Origin: a bacterium | GTDB lineage: Bacteria > Patescibacteriota > Saccharimonadia > Saccharimonadales > Saccharimonadaceae | Assembly (NCBI GenBank): GCA_030429935.1 | Contig: JAUIGH010000002.1 | Location: forward strand, 1-45,858 | Reading direction: 5' to 3' | Length of the DNA stretch: 45,858 nt | In this document: one piece after another, positions 38,437 to 45,858 of the stretch | How the letters are laid out: each line of letters begins with the position of its first letter | Numbering within the stretch: the stretch's first letter is position 1 | Made by a program: the position numbers and the translations under genes | Notes under the pieces: generated by a model | What the model saw: only the letters and a program-made list of their open reading frames with translations | What the model was told of the DNA's origin: nothing | Database searches by the model: none

Positions 38437-38985
38437 ATGCAACTAAAAGAAGCACAGGTAGCAAGTTTTGTGGCGCTAGCTGTATTGAGTGGCTGCTCAA
38501 GTGATCGTGAACCAGCTGTAGACATGGATACGGAGCCTACTGCCGTGAGTGATGTAGCAGAGTACGACACATATCTTGTCGGCCCTTACGCTGTCGAAAC
38601 AAGTGACACTAAGATTGTCCGGCCGATTCCAGAGGTAGACCTAGGACGTGTGGATCACTGCGAGCCAGGCACAAGATACACGTTTGATGAATCTGTCATC
38701 GAAAGTTTAACTGGCTATGATCCTGAGGCGGGTAAAGAGGTGTCAATCAATCCTAGAGATATAAAACTGATAACCAGCATAGGCCAGACATCCACCATAA
38801 CAGTGTTCGACTGTATTGGATTCCGTTCTGAAGACGGCGATAAATACGTTGAAAACCGTCCGGTTGAAGGCAAATTACCCGAAGGATGGAAGCTAACTGG
38901 CCTGGTTCTGCCTGATAATGTTTCGAGTGGACAAGCTCTAGAGGTAAGTCCGACTTCGCGCTACGACGATTTGATACAGCCGTAA
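38437..38985 (+). CDS. Putative lipoprotein, unknown function
   Basis: Signal-peptide-like N-terminus ending in lipobox LSGC (FVALAVLSGCSSD). Confidence 0.65.
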   Translation: MQLKEAQVASFVALAVLSGCSSDREPAVDMDTEPTAVSDVAEYDTYLVGPYAVETSDTKIVRPIPEVDLGRVDHCEPGTRYTFDESVIESLTGYDPEAGKEVSINPRDIKLITSIGQTSTITVFDCIGFRSEDGDKYVENRPVEGKLPEGWKLTGLVLPDNVSSGQALEVSPTSRYDDLIQP

Positions 38986-39056
38986 CACTTTCAATTGCTC
39001 GCTATATCTGCTATAATCAAGCATTGATTGTTAATAACAGCTTTTAGAGGTGAGAA

Positions 39057-39581
39057 ATGAGTTTTGCACTAGTCCAAAAGGTCAATGACCAGCAAAAGAA
39101 AAAAGAAGTCGTCGACGCACGTAGCGGCGACACGGTTCGCGTATACCAAAAAATCCGCGAAGGCAACAAAGAACGTATCCAGATGTTCGAGGGTGTCGTC
39201 ATCCGTACCGACAACAAAGGTCAGCACACCAGCCGCATCACGGTTCGTAAAGTCGCCAGCGGCGTCGGTGTCGAGAAATCATTCTTGCTACACAGCCCGC
39301 TCGTCGAACGCGTTGAAGTCGTCCGCCGTGCCAAGGTTCGCCGCAACTTCCTGAGTTACTTGCGTCAGCGCAGTGGTAAGTCTGCTCGTCTGACTGCCGT
39401 CGACTTTGACCGCAAAGCTGTCAACGATGTACACGATGCAAAAGCCGAAGCTGAAGCTGAACGCCTGAAAGAAGAAGCCGCCAAAGCCGCTGAAGCCAAG
39501 CAGGCCGAAGCTGACAAAGCGCAAGCTGAACTCGAAGCCAAGCAAAAAGCTGTCGAAGACGCGCATAAAGACAACGCGTAG
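39057..39581 (+). CDS. rplS: 50S ribosomal protein L19 with ~57-aa charged C-terminal extension
   Basis: GDTVRVYQKIREGNKERIQMFEGVVIRT, SFLLHSPLVERVEVVRRAKVRRNFLSYLRQRSGKSAR; SD AGAGGTGAG. Confidence 0.95.
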   Translation: MSFALVQKVNDQQKKKEVVDARSGDTVRVYQKIREGNKERIQMFEGVVIRTDNKGQHTSRITVRKVASGVGVEKSFLLHSPLVERVEVVRRAKVRRNFLSYLRQRSGKSARLTAVDFDRKAVNDVHDAKAEAEAERLKEEAAKAAEAKQAEADKAQAELEAKQKAVEDAHKDNA

Positions 39582-39607
39582 CTATCTAAACTCGGTAAAG
39601 AGTAAAT

Positions 39608-39632
39608 AACCCGCTCTAGCCGCGGGTTTTTT
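39608..39632 (+). terminator. Terminator downstream of rplS
   Basis: AACCCGC-TCTAGCC-GCGGGTT followed by TTTT; the stop codon of the convergent minus-strand gene lies in the loop. Confidence 0.8.
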
Positions 39633-39858
39633 GCTGCTTATGCATATTTATGCACGCCACGACAAATAGGCCAAAGCTAAGCAAGAACAGCGGCAAGGTT
39701 ATGTATAGTGCGATCCGAATTGATGATCCGAGAGTATTCCAGCCTGAGCTGGTAGAATCGATCGGCCAATACGGCCAATCCTCAGCGAACCATTGTGAGA
39801 GCACGCACAGGATGAAAAGTATGGCGGCTGCGATGAATTGATTTCTTGGTCTGTTCAT
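39616..39858 (-). CDS. Small two-TM hypothetical membrane protein
   Basis: Two hydrophobic segments; TATAAT 8 nt upstream of ATG on the minus strand. Confidence 0.65.
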   Translation of the reverse strand: MNRPRNQFIAAAILFILCVLSQWFAEDWPYWPIDSTSSGWNTLGSSIRIALYITLPLFLLSFGLFVVACINMHKQQKTRG

Positions 39859-39866
39859 ACAGCGCG

Positions 39867-39872
39867 ATTATA
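39867..39872 (-). promoter_or_regulatory. -10 element of 39616-39858(-), predicted leaderless
   Basis: Minus-strand TATAAT, 8 nt, ATG at 39858. Confidence 0.6.
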
Positions 39873-39885
39873 GCACGGCACGCGG

Positions 39886-39891
39886 TATACT
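39886..39891 (+). promoter_or_regulatory. -10 element of rnhB-yraN, predicted leaderless
   Basis: TATACT, 6 nt, ATG at 39898. Confidence 0.6.
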
Positions 39892-39897
39892 AGCAGT

Positions 39898-40854
39898 ATG
39901 ATTCTCGGCATCGATGAAGTTGGACGTGGTGCGTGGGCGGGGCCGTTGGTGGTCGGCGCCGTGGTGTTGGGCGATGCTCGCATCGATGGTCTGACAGATA
40001 GTAAGGTGCTGTGCAGGAACCGGCGAGAGGAGTACTCAAAGCTGATCCACGAGCATGCGGCAGCGATAGGACTAGGCTGGGTGAGTGCCGAGGAGATCGA
40101 TGAGATCGGTCTGGGCGCTGCACTACGACTGGCTACCAAACGTGCCGTGCAGGAAGTGCAACGACAGCATGTCGAGTTTCACGAGATTATTATCGATGGA
40201 ACGATCAATTTTCTGAGCGACACGCCTTTGGCGGACTACGTGACGACGATGAAGAAAGCCGATTTGTTGATCGCTAGTGTTTCTGCAGCCTCAATCGTCG
40301 CCAAAGTCGCTCGCGATGAGTTTATGTATGAGCGAGCCGATGAGTTTGTGGAATACGGCTTCGTAGATCATGTCGGCTACGGCACTGCCAAGCACCGTAC
40401 AGCCATCGACCAGCATGGCGTCACGCCACTGCACCGGCTGAGCATCGCTCCGCTACAGAAATATGCATCGACGCAGAAAACGGTGATCGAACCGGTAGCC
40501 ACGCAACCGACCACTCGTGATATCGGCAACGCTAGCGAGACCGCCGCGGCTGAATATCTTCAGTCACGCGGTTATGAAATTATTGATCGCAACTGGCGCA
40601 CCAAGTTTTGCGAAATAGACATCGTCGCCCGAAAAGACGACGTCTACTACTTCGTCGAGGTCAAACATCGCAAAAATGCCGATTCCGGCGACGGACTGGC
40701 CGCAATCACACCTAAGAAGTTAGCGCAGATGAAAAAAGCTGCTGAGCTGTACGGTGTAATGAATACCCCGAATGAAATCGAAATGCAGCTTGCTGTGATA
40801 GCAACTCAGGGCGAAAGTAGCGCCGTAATCACTCGAATAGAGTTTGTGGCATAA
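39898..40854 (+). CDS. rnhB: RNase HII-YraN (UPF0102) fusion protein
   Basis: N-terminal GIDEVGRGAWAGPLVVGAVVL (RNase HII); C-terminal GNASETAAAEYLQSRGYEIIDRNWRTKFCEIDIVARKDDVYYFVEVKHRKNADSGDGLAAITPKKLAQM (YraN) in one frame. Confidence 0.92.
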   Translation: MILGIDEVGRGAWAGPLVVGAVVLGDARIDGLTDSKVLCRNRREEYSKLIHEHAAAIGLGWVSAEEIDEIGLGAALRLATKRAVQEVQRQHVEFHEIIIDGTINFLSDTPLADYVTTMKKADLLIASVSAASIVAKVARDEFMYERADEFVEYGFVDHVGYGTAKHRTAIDQHGVTPLHRLSIAPLQKYASTQKTVIEPVATQPTTRDIGNASETAAAEYLQSRGYEIIDRNWRTKFCEIDIVARKDDVYYFVEVKHRKNADSGDGLAAITPKKLAQMKKAAELYGVMNTPNEIEMQLAVIATQGESSAVITRIEFVA

Positions 40855-40863
40855 CTTGAGACG

Positions 40864-41541
40864 TCAGCTATTTGCTGGTTGCTGTTTGATGTACTGCACA
40901 GCACGCTTGAGCAGTGATGCAGCTTCGCGTAGGGCGCTTAGTTCGGCGTCAGTAAGTGGCGGACTGTTGTCTATGTGAACGTAGCCTATGTCTAGTGGGG
41001 AGTACGGTTCGGCCGATGCGGCACTTCTTGTTTTCCTGCGTCCACTATCCCACGCACCACTGGCTTCATCGAAGGAACTGGAAGAGTAACCTCTTGTGAG
41101 AAGATCTCCAGTGTCGGATTCGGCGCGAAGTGTTATAGAGAATTCGCGAACCACGGCGATGTGGTCAGCAGTTTGTTGATGCGTATCTAGGTTGTATCCA
41201 CAGACGTTCAAAACATTTTGCATGAGCCTAAGACTTGCGGATGTACGGTGATCGGGGGTAGCTGCGTACAGCGCTTCATAGCGCCTGCCAGGGGGCAAAT
41301 CGGCTCCTTGCCTAATCGGCCGGATCAAACCATCTTTTGCCCACGAGAGCACGCCTGTGAAGTCGCCAACATCAACTGATACGTCAGATGTGGGCCAACC
41401 TTTGTTATCGCGATTGAACACGTGCTCGAGCTGCGGCCTGGTATCAATGAAAAAATCTTCAGCTAGTTTGAAAGGCTTGGAATCCTTAGGAGTATATGAC
41501 AAAAGACTTGGTACATCGAGTGGATAAGAGTCTGTAGACAT
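40864..41541 (-). CDS. Hypothetical protein
   Basis: 225-aa ORF occupying the interval between rnhB-yraN and pepN; TACAGT 6 nt upstream of ATG on the minus strand. Confidence 0.65.
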   Translation of the reverse strand: MSTDSYPLDVPSLLSYTPKDSKPFKLAEDFFIDTRPQLEHVFNRDNKGWPTSDVSVDVGDFTGVLSWAKDGLIRPIRQGADLPPGRRYEALYAATPDHRTSASLRLMQNVLNVCGYNLDTHQQTADHIAVVREFSITLRAESDTGDLLTRGYSSSSFDEASGAWDSGRRKTRSAASAEPYSPLDIGYVHIDNSPPLTDAELSALREAASLLKRAVQYIKQQPANS

Positions 41542-41597
41542 GCCATGACTGTAGATGGGGCGGATGAATAAAGCAAGCGTAAGCGGCCGGCGATCGG

Positions 41598-44087
41598 TTA
41601 CAGCTTTTCGCGGACTTCGTCACCGTCACGTTCGAGAACTTGGAGTCGGGCGTCTATCTCGCGTAGGCCTAGATCGATGACGCGGGTCAAGGCAGGTTGG
41701 TCGCGCAGTGGCGTGAAGAATTGCTGGTATTCGTCGCGTTGCTCGTGTGTCATCAGGCCGGTGGCGGCGTAGCGTGGGAAGTAGTCGTAACTTTTGTCGC
41801 CGCCGAACGTTCGCTCGATCCAGTCCCAGTTGTCTTGCATCCATTGCCAGGTCGCCGCGCGGGCGTGGCGGTTGCGAATCAGGTAGACGAACCAACGGGC
41901 GGTGTCTTGGCTACGCACGACGTCGGTGTCGGTCAGCTGCTGCAGTACATAGTCGATTTGATCCGGTTGACGGGCGCTGGTCAAACCACTGACCAGGTCG
42001 TCGCGCAGATCGGCTGATGGCGTGCTGGTGTGTAGGTCGAGCAAGTCGCGAATGACCTGCATGTCATCGGAGCGGTACACGACACTCGAAACTACGAGCG
42101 CGCGGAGTTCTGGATCAATCGATTCGACGCCAGCCTGGTAGAGCTGATCAACATGCGATAGCACTTCCGCGTCCTGGCTATAGACCATAAATCCGAGAAT
42201 TGTCGAACGTAATTTCGTGTCGCTTTCTGGCTCCCCGACTGTTGGGTTCCAACCGAGGCGCGTGTATTGATCGCGGGCGAGCTCGCCAGCAAATTCGCGC
42301 AGCTTAGCTTCAGTTGCGTCGTCAGTCTCGACAAATTTTTTCAGCTCGGCAAATGCCAGAGATATGATATCCCAGACATGCTCTGATGTCGTGTCGGTAA
42401 AGTGCGGCAGCAGATCGATCAATGACGCACTACTGGCATGACCGCCCCGGATCAATAGAGTTTGTTCGTGCAGTAACTGTAGTCGATCGAGGTCGTTCAA
42501 ATCATCGCGCGCGACGATTCGCTGTAGATGTTCGGACGTGTAGCGAGTGATGAAATGTGCCGTATCGCCGACATTCAATCGCTCGTCATCAGATATTGGC
42601 ATGCGTAGTTCGTGGGTGTCCAGCAGCTCAGGGACGTCCTCGTCACTCTCAGCTCGCAGCGGAATCGGCCATAGCTGTGAGGACTCGCTATGTTCGCCGA
42701 TGTAGAACTGCTGTTGCTGTAATCCGTTTACATCGATGGACACCATCGGATAGCCGGATTGCGAGATCCAGGTGTTCATGAAATCAGTAATGTCCTTGCC
42801 GCTGGCGTCGGACAGGTGGCGCCACAAATCATTGGCTTCGGTGTTGCGGTAGGCGAACTCGGTGAAATAACTTTGCAAGCCACGCTGAAACGCTTCGTCA
42901 CCGATATAGGCTTGGCACATGCGCATCAGGCGGGCGCCTTTTGCGTAGACGATCGCGCCGTCAAAGAGGCTGGAGATTTCGTCTGGGTGATTGACGTCGA
43001 CTTGGACGGACTGCACGCCGTCGATCGCATCACGACGCAGTGCCAGGATGCTCTCTTGGGTGGCAAAATCCAACCAGGCGTTCCACTCGGGGTGGATGGC
43101 ATCGACGGCGATGTATTCCATCAGTGTTGCAAAGCTTTCATTGAGCCACAGGTTGTTCCACCAGTTCATCGTCACCAGGTTGCCAAACCATTGGTGGCTG
43201 AGCTCGTGACTGATGACGGTAGCGATATACTGGCGGCTAGCGATGGTAGTTGTGGCGGGGTCGGCCAGTAGAGCGATTTCGCGGTAGGTAATCAGTCCCC
43301 AGTTTTCCATAGCGCCACTGCTAAAGTCTGGCAGTGCAACGTGGTCGGATTTGGGCAACGGATACGGCGTGCCGAAATAGTCATCGAAAAACTCGATCGA
43401 GCGCACGGCATGATCGAGCGCGAAATCCAGACTATCGGCTGATTGCGCCGGTGTGGCGTAGACATTGACCTCGACGCCACCTGCCGTATGAGCGCTCTTT
43501 TTTTGCAGATCACCGTACACCCAGGCCAGCAAATAGGTGCTCATGCGCGGTGTAGTGCCGAATGTCGTCACCAGCCGGTTATTTTCAACGCGTTGATCGG
43601 TCGGGTGTAGGTTGCCCAGTACGGTGATGTCGGGTTCGGTGGTCAGCGTGACGTCGAACGTAGCTTTGGCGGCCGGCTCGTCGATACACGGAAAGACTTC
43701 GCGGGCGTGATGGCTCTCGAATTGGGTGGCGATGAGCTCTTTGGCTTCACCGTCATGCATGAATTTGCAAGGATACATGCCGTGAGTAGCATCAGTGATG
43801 TGGCCGCTAAATCCAATAACGATCAGGTGTTTGCCGGGCGCCAGATCGTCGTGAGTGATCCATAGGGTGTCATCAGCTGCTTCTTGGTACTGAGCGGCTT
43901 TGCCGTCGAACACCACGGTCTCTATTTGCAGGTCTTTGGCGTGCACGCCGATACGTTCTGCTCCGGCAGCACTGATGCCGTGGATGGTGACCGTACCAGT
44001 GAACTGGCGGCCGGGCCGATCGATGTCGAGCGATAGTTGATAATTTTCTGGTTGGAAGTGGTCGAGGAGTTGAGTAAAAGTAGTCAT
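41598..44087 (-). CDS. pepN: M1 family zinc aminopeptidase
   Basis: GAMENWGLITYRE and HELSHQWFGNLVTMNWWNNLWLNESFATLMEY (HExxH-x18-E). Confidence 0.95.
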   Translation of the reverse strand: MTTFTQLLDHFQPENYQLSLDIDRPGRQFTGTVTIHGISAAGAERIGVHAKDLQIETVVFDGKAAQYQEAADDTLWITHDDLAPGKHLIVIGFSGHITDATHGMYPCKFMHDGEAKELIATQFESHHAREVFPCIDEPAAKATFDVTLTTEPDITVLGNLHPTDQRVENNRLVTTFGTTPRMSTYLLAWVYGDLQKKSAHTAGGVEVNVYATPAQSADSLDFALDHAVRSIEFFDDYFGTPYPLPKSDHVALPDFSSGAMENWGLITYREIALLADPATTTIASRQYIATVISHELSHQWFGNLVTMNWWNNLWLNESFATLMEYIAVDAIHPEWNAWLDFATQESILALRRDAIDGVQSVQVDVNHPDEISSLFDGAIVYAKGARLMRMCQAYIGDEAFQRGLQSYFTEFAYRNTEANDLWRHLSDASGKDITDFMNTWISQSGYPMVSIDVNGLQQQQFYIGEHSESSQLWPIPLRAESDEDVPELLDTHELRMPISDDERLNVGDTAHFITRYTSEHLQRIVARDDLNDLDRLQLLHEQTLLIRGGHASSASLIDLLPHFTDTTSEHVWDIISLAFAELKKFVETDDATEAKLREFAGELARDQYTRLGWNPTVGEPESDTKLRSTILGFMVYSQDAEVLSHVDQLYQAGVESIDPELRALVVSSVVYRSDDMQVIRDLLDLHTSTPSADLRDDLVSGLTSARQPDQIDYVLQQLTDTDVVRSQDTARWFVYLIRNRHARAATWQWMQDNWDWIERTFGGDKSYDYFPRYAATGLMTHEQRDEYQQFFTPLRDQPALTRVIDLGLREIDARLQVLERDGDEVREKL

Positions 44088-44095
44088 TACACTCC

Positions 44096-44105
44096 ATTGT
44101 ACAAT
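44096..44105. promoter_or_regulatory. Palindromic bidirectional -10 element shared by pepN(-) and HNH(+)
   Basis: ATTGTACAAT gives TACAAT on both strands, 8 nt from the pepN ATG and 9 nt from the HNH ATG. Confidence 0.6.
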
Positions 44106-44114
44106 AGGCTCTAC

Positions 44115-44828
44115 ATGAGTCGCTACCGCCGTCGTCGAATCATCGCTTGGTGTGTGCTGCTAACAGTCGCAGCACTACTGCTGTTCGTAAATCCGGATAA
44201 TTATGCTAACGAGCAATCGCCACCAGTCGACACCTCGACAACCGAACCGGCGATCGTGCCAGGCGATGCCCAGGCGACGCTCGAGCTACTGACTGTCAAA
44301 GGCCGGGCTGCCAAAACTGGCTACGACAGAGATCAATTCGGTGCTGGCTGGGGTTTAATCCAAGGCTGTTCGGTGCGCGACGCGATATTGCAGCGTGATC
44401 TGGTCGAGACGGTCGTCGACGCGCAATGCCGCGTGGTCAGTGGGGTACTGGATGATCCGTATACGGCACGTTCGATTCGCTTTGTTCGCGGGCCGACGAC
44501 TAGCGATGCGGTGCAGATCGATCACGTAGTGGCACTATCAGACGCCTGGCAAAAAGGCGCGCAGCAGTTGTCGTACGAGCGGCGGGTTGAATTTGCCAAC
44601 GACCCACTTGAGCTGCTGGCTGTCGACGGTGATGCCAATGAACAAAAATCAAATGGCGATGCCGCCACCTGGCTGCCGAGCAATAAATCATTTCGCTGCC
44701 AATACGTCGCGCGCCAGATCGCCATCAAATACAAGTACGCACTATGGGTGACGGCAGCCGAAAGAGACGCCATGGTCCGGGTGCTCGGCACGTGTCCAGG
44801 GCAGCAACTGCCTCGCGGCAGCGCTTGA
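44115..44828 (+). CDS. Membrane-anchored or secreted HNH-family nuclease (DUF1524/GmrSD-like)
   Basis: N-terminal TM/signal anchor, then VQIDHVVALSDAWQKGAQQL...FANDPLELLAVDGDANEQKSNGDAATWLP. Confidence 0.85.
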   Translation: MSRYRRRRIIAWCVLLTVAALLLFVNPDNYANEQSPPVDTSTTEPAIVPGDAQATLELLTVKGRAAKTGYDRDQFGAGWGLIQGCSVRDAILQRDLVETVVDAQCRVVSGVLDDPYTARSIRFVRGPTTSDAVQIDHVVALSDAWQKGAQQLSYERRVEFANDPLELLAVDGDANEQKSNGDAATWLPSNKSFRCQYVARQIAIKYKYALWVTAAERDAMVRVLGTCPGQQLPRGSA

Positions 44829-44862
44829 GCAATCGATAACGGCTATGCTACAGTCAGATGTA

Positions 44863-45606
44863 ATGAAACAAGCTCCTGACGCGATCAGTATTGACAACTT
44901 TTGCATGATATTTGGCAAGACGACGGTCATCGATGATTTGAGTTTTGCGGTCAAGCGCGGTGAGACGTTCGGTTTACTCGGCTCGAACGGTTCTGGTAAA
45001 ACGACAACAATTCGAGCGTTGCTGGGCATCTCACGACCGACGGCAGGCACACTGCACGTCAATGGCAAGCGGTATGATGTCGGTGACACGACGCGTCTGG
45101 GATATCTGCCCGAAGAGCGCGGCTTGTACAAAAAAGAAGCCGTCATCGACGTCATGACGTATTTTGGTCGGCTCAAAAACATGTCGCGTGATGAAGTGCG
45201 CGACTGGTCGATGGAGTATTTGGATCGAGTGGGCTTGGCCGACAAAGCCAAACTGCGGCTCGACAAGCTATCCGGCGGCCAGCAGCAAAAAGTCCAACTC
45301 GGCGTTACCATCATGGACGATCCGAGCCTCTTGATCCTCGACGAGCCAACCAAAGGTTTTGACCCGGTCAACCGCCGCTTACTAATGAATATCATCGAAG
45401 AACATCAAGCCAAGGGCGCTACCGTCGTGTTCGTGACCCACCAGATGGAAGAAGTCGAACGCCTGTGTGATCGCATCATCTTGCTCAAAGACGGCAATGC
45501 AGCTGAATATGGCACCATCGCTGAAATCCGCAAAAAACACAGCGGCAAGAGCCTGGACGACATCTTCGTCAGTATCTACGGCGGCGAGGAGGTGACGCGT
45601 GCATAA
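44863..45606 (+). CDS. ABC transporter ATP-binding protein (NatA-like)
   Basis: LLGSNGSGKTTTIRALLG, LSGGQQQKVQLGVTIMDDPSLLILDEPTKGFDP. Confidence 0.93.
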   Translation: MKQAPDAISIDNFCMIFGKTTVIDDLSFAVKRGETFGLLGSNGSGKTTTIRALLGISRPTAGTLHVNGKRYDVGDTTRLGYLPEERGLYKKEAVIDVMTYFGRLKNMSRDEVRDWSMEYLDRVGLADKAKLRLDKLSGGQQQKVQLGVTIMDDPSLLILDEPTKGFDPVNRRLLMNIIEEHQAKGATVVFVTHQMEEVERLCDRIILLKDGNAAEYGTIAEIRKKHSGKSLDDIFVSIYGGEEVTRA

Positions 45607-45858
45607 TCTCGGAACGGTGTTCAGCTTTGAGGTGATCCGTACGCTCAAAAAGAAATCGTTTTGGCTCGTCGGACTCGGTTTTCCAGTCGCGATGGCGGCA
45701 GTGTTCGCGATCATCTACTTTTCGAACACCGCGACAGATACCGCGCTCGAAGAACTATCCAAACAAGAGTTTTCAATCGGCGTCACTGATCGATCAGGCT
45801 CAATTCAGCCAGCGGCCATCGAACAAATCGGCGCCGAGACACTCGACGACCAATCGGC
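45599..45858 (+). CDS. ABC-2 type transporter permease (NatB-like), truncated at window end
   Basis: GTG at 45599 overlapping the ATPase stop; MHNLGTVFSFEVIRTLKKKSFWLVGLGFPVAMAAVFAIIYF, frame open to the end. Confidence 0.8.
   Translation, partial: MHNLGTVFSFEVIRTLKKKSFWLVGLGFPVAMAAVFAIIYFSNTATDTALEELSKQEFSIGVTDRSGSIQPAAIEQIGAETLDDQS

Noticed and set aside
39001-39056. Autoregulatory r-protein leader upstream of rplS
   Set aside because: The leader after TATAAT is only ~35-40 nt with SD and no convincing stem-loop.
44037-44114. N-terminal extension of the HNH nuclease ORF overlapping pepN
   Set aside because: It would overlap the start of pepN and the palindromic promoter; the signal anchor begins naturally at MSRYRRRRIIAW (44115).
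1-45858. Alternative genetic code (UGA=Gly, as in Absconditabacteria/Gracilibacteria)
   Set aside because: Conserved genes end at TGA at the expected position (e.g. trxB, cyoC, gatA), and no in-frame TGA interrupts conserved domains.
1-45858. CRISPR array, tRNA/rRNA genes, transposons or prophage genes
   Set aside because: Intergenic gaps are nearly all <100 nt; no direct-repeat/spacer pattern, cloverleaf-like sequence, transposase or phage gene was seen. A tRNAscan-SE/Infernal run would be decisive.

Overview
The window is a compact, almost fully coding bacterial chromosome segment that uses the standard bacterial code (TGA is a genuine stop). It looks like a Candidate Phyla Radiation genome, most plausibly Saccharibacteria (TM7). 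That assignment is inferred from gene content and recalled synteny, not computed. Contents in order: a 5'-truncated ABC exporter; a cyoABCDE quinol oxidase operon followed by NDH-2; FKBP and TrxB; GDPD and a PLD-family protein; ppa, rel and gap; a pentose-phosphate/glycolysis cluster (rpiB, rpe, split transketolase, class II aldolase, two PfkB kinases); a LOG-family protein; uvrB; gatC-gatA-(membrane HEPN-like)-gatB; NUDIX and galU; small envelope proteins; dnaE; a SpoU methyltransferase; a PilB/GspE ATPase; malic enzyme; rplS; an RNase HII-YraN fusion; an M1 aminopeptidase; a membrane-anchored HNH nuclease; and the start of an ABC-2 transporter. No CRISPR array, rRNA, tRNA, transposon or phage module was seen. 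The strongest unexpected signals are: (1) a recurring -10-like hexamer (TATACT, TATCAT, TACAAT and similar) 6-10 nt upstream of many start codons, implying widespread leaderless transcription, including one palindromic -10 shared by two divergent genes; (2) a PfkB kinase with an in-frame ~170-aa unknown N-terminal domain and an internal Shine-Dalgarno/ATG; (3) a small membrane-protein gene with a near-consensus promoter, two leader hairpins and a strong 3' hairpin; (4) an RNase HII-YraN fusion; (5) a membrane-anchored HEPN-like protein inside the gat operon; and (6) transcription-terminator-like hairpins placed inside the 3' coding ends of convergent neighbours.
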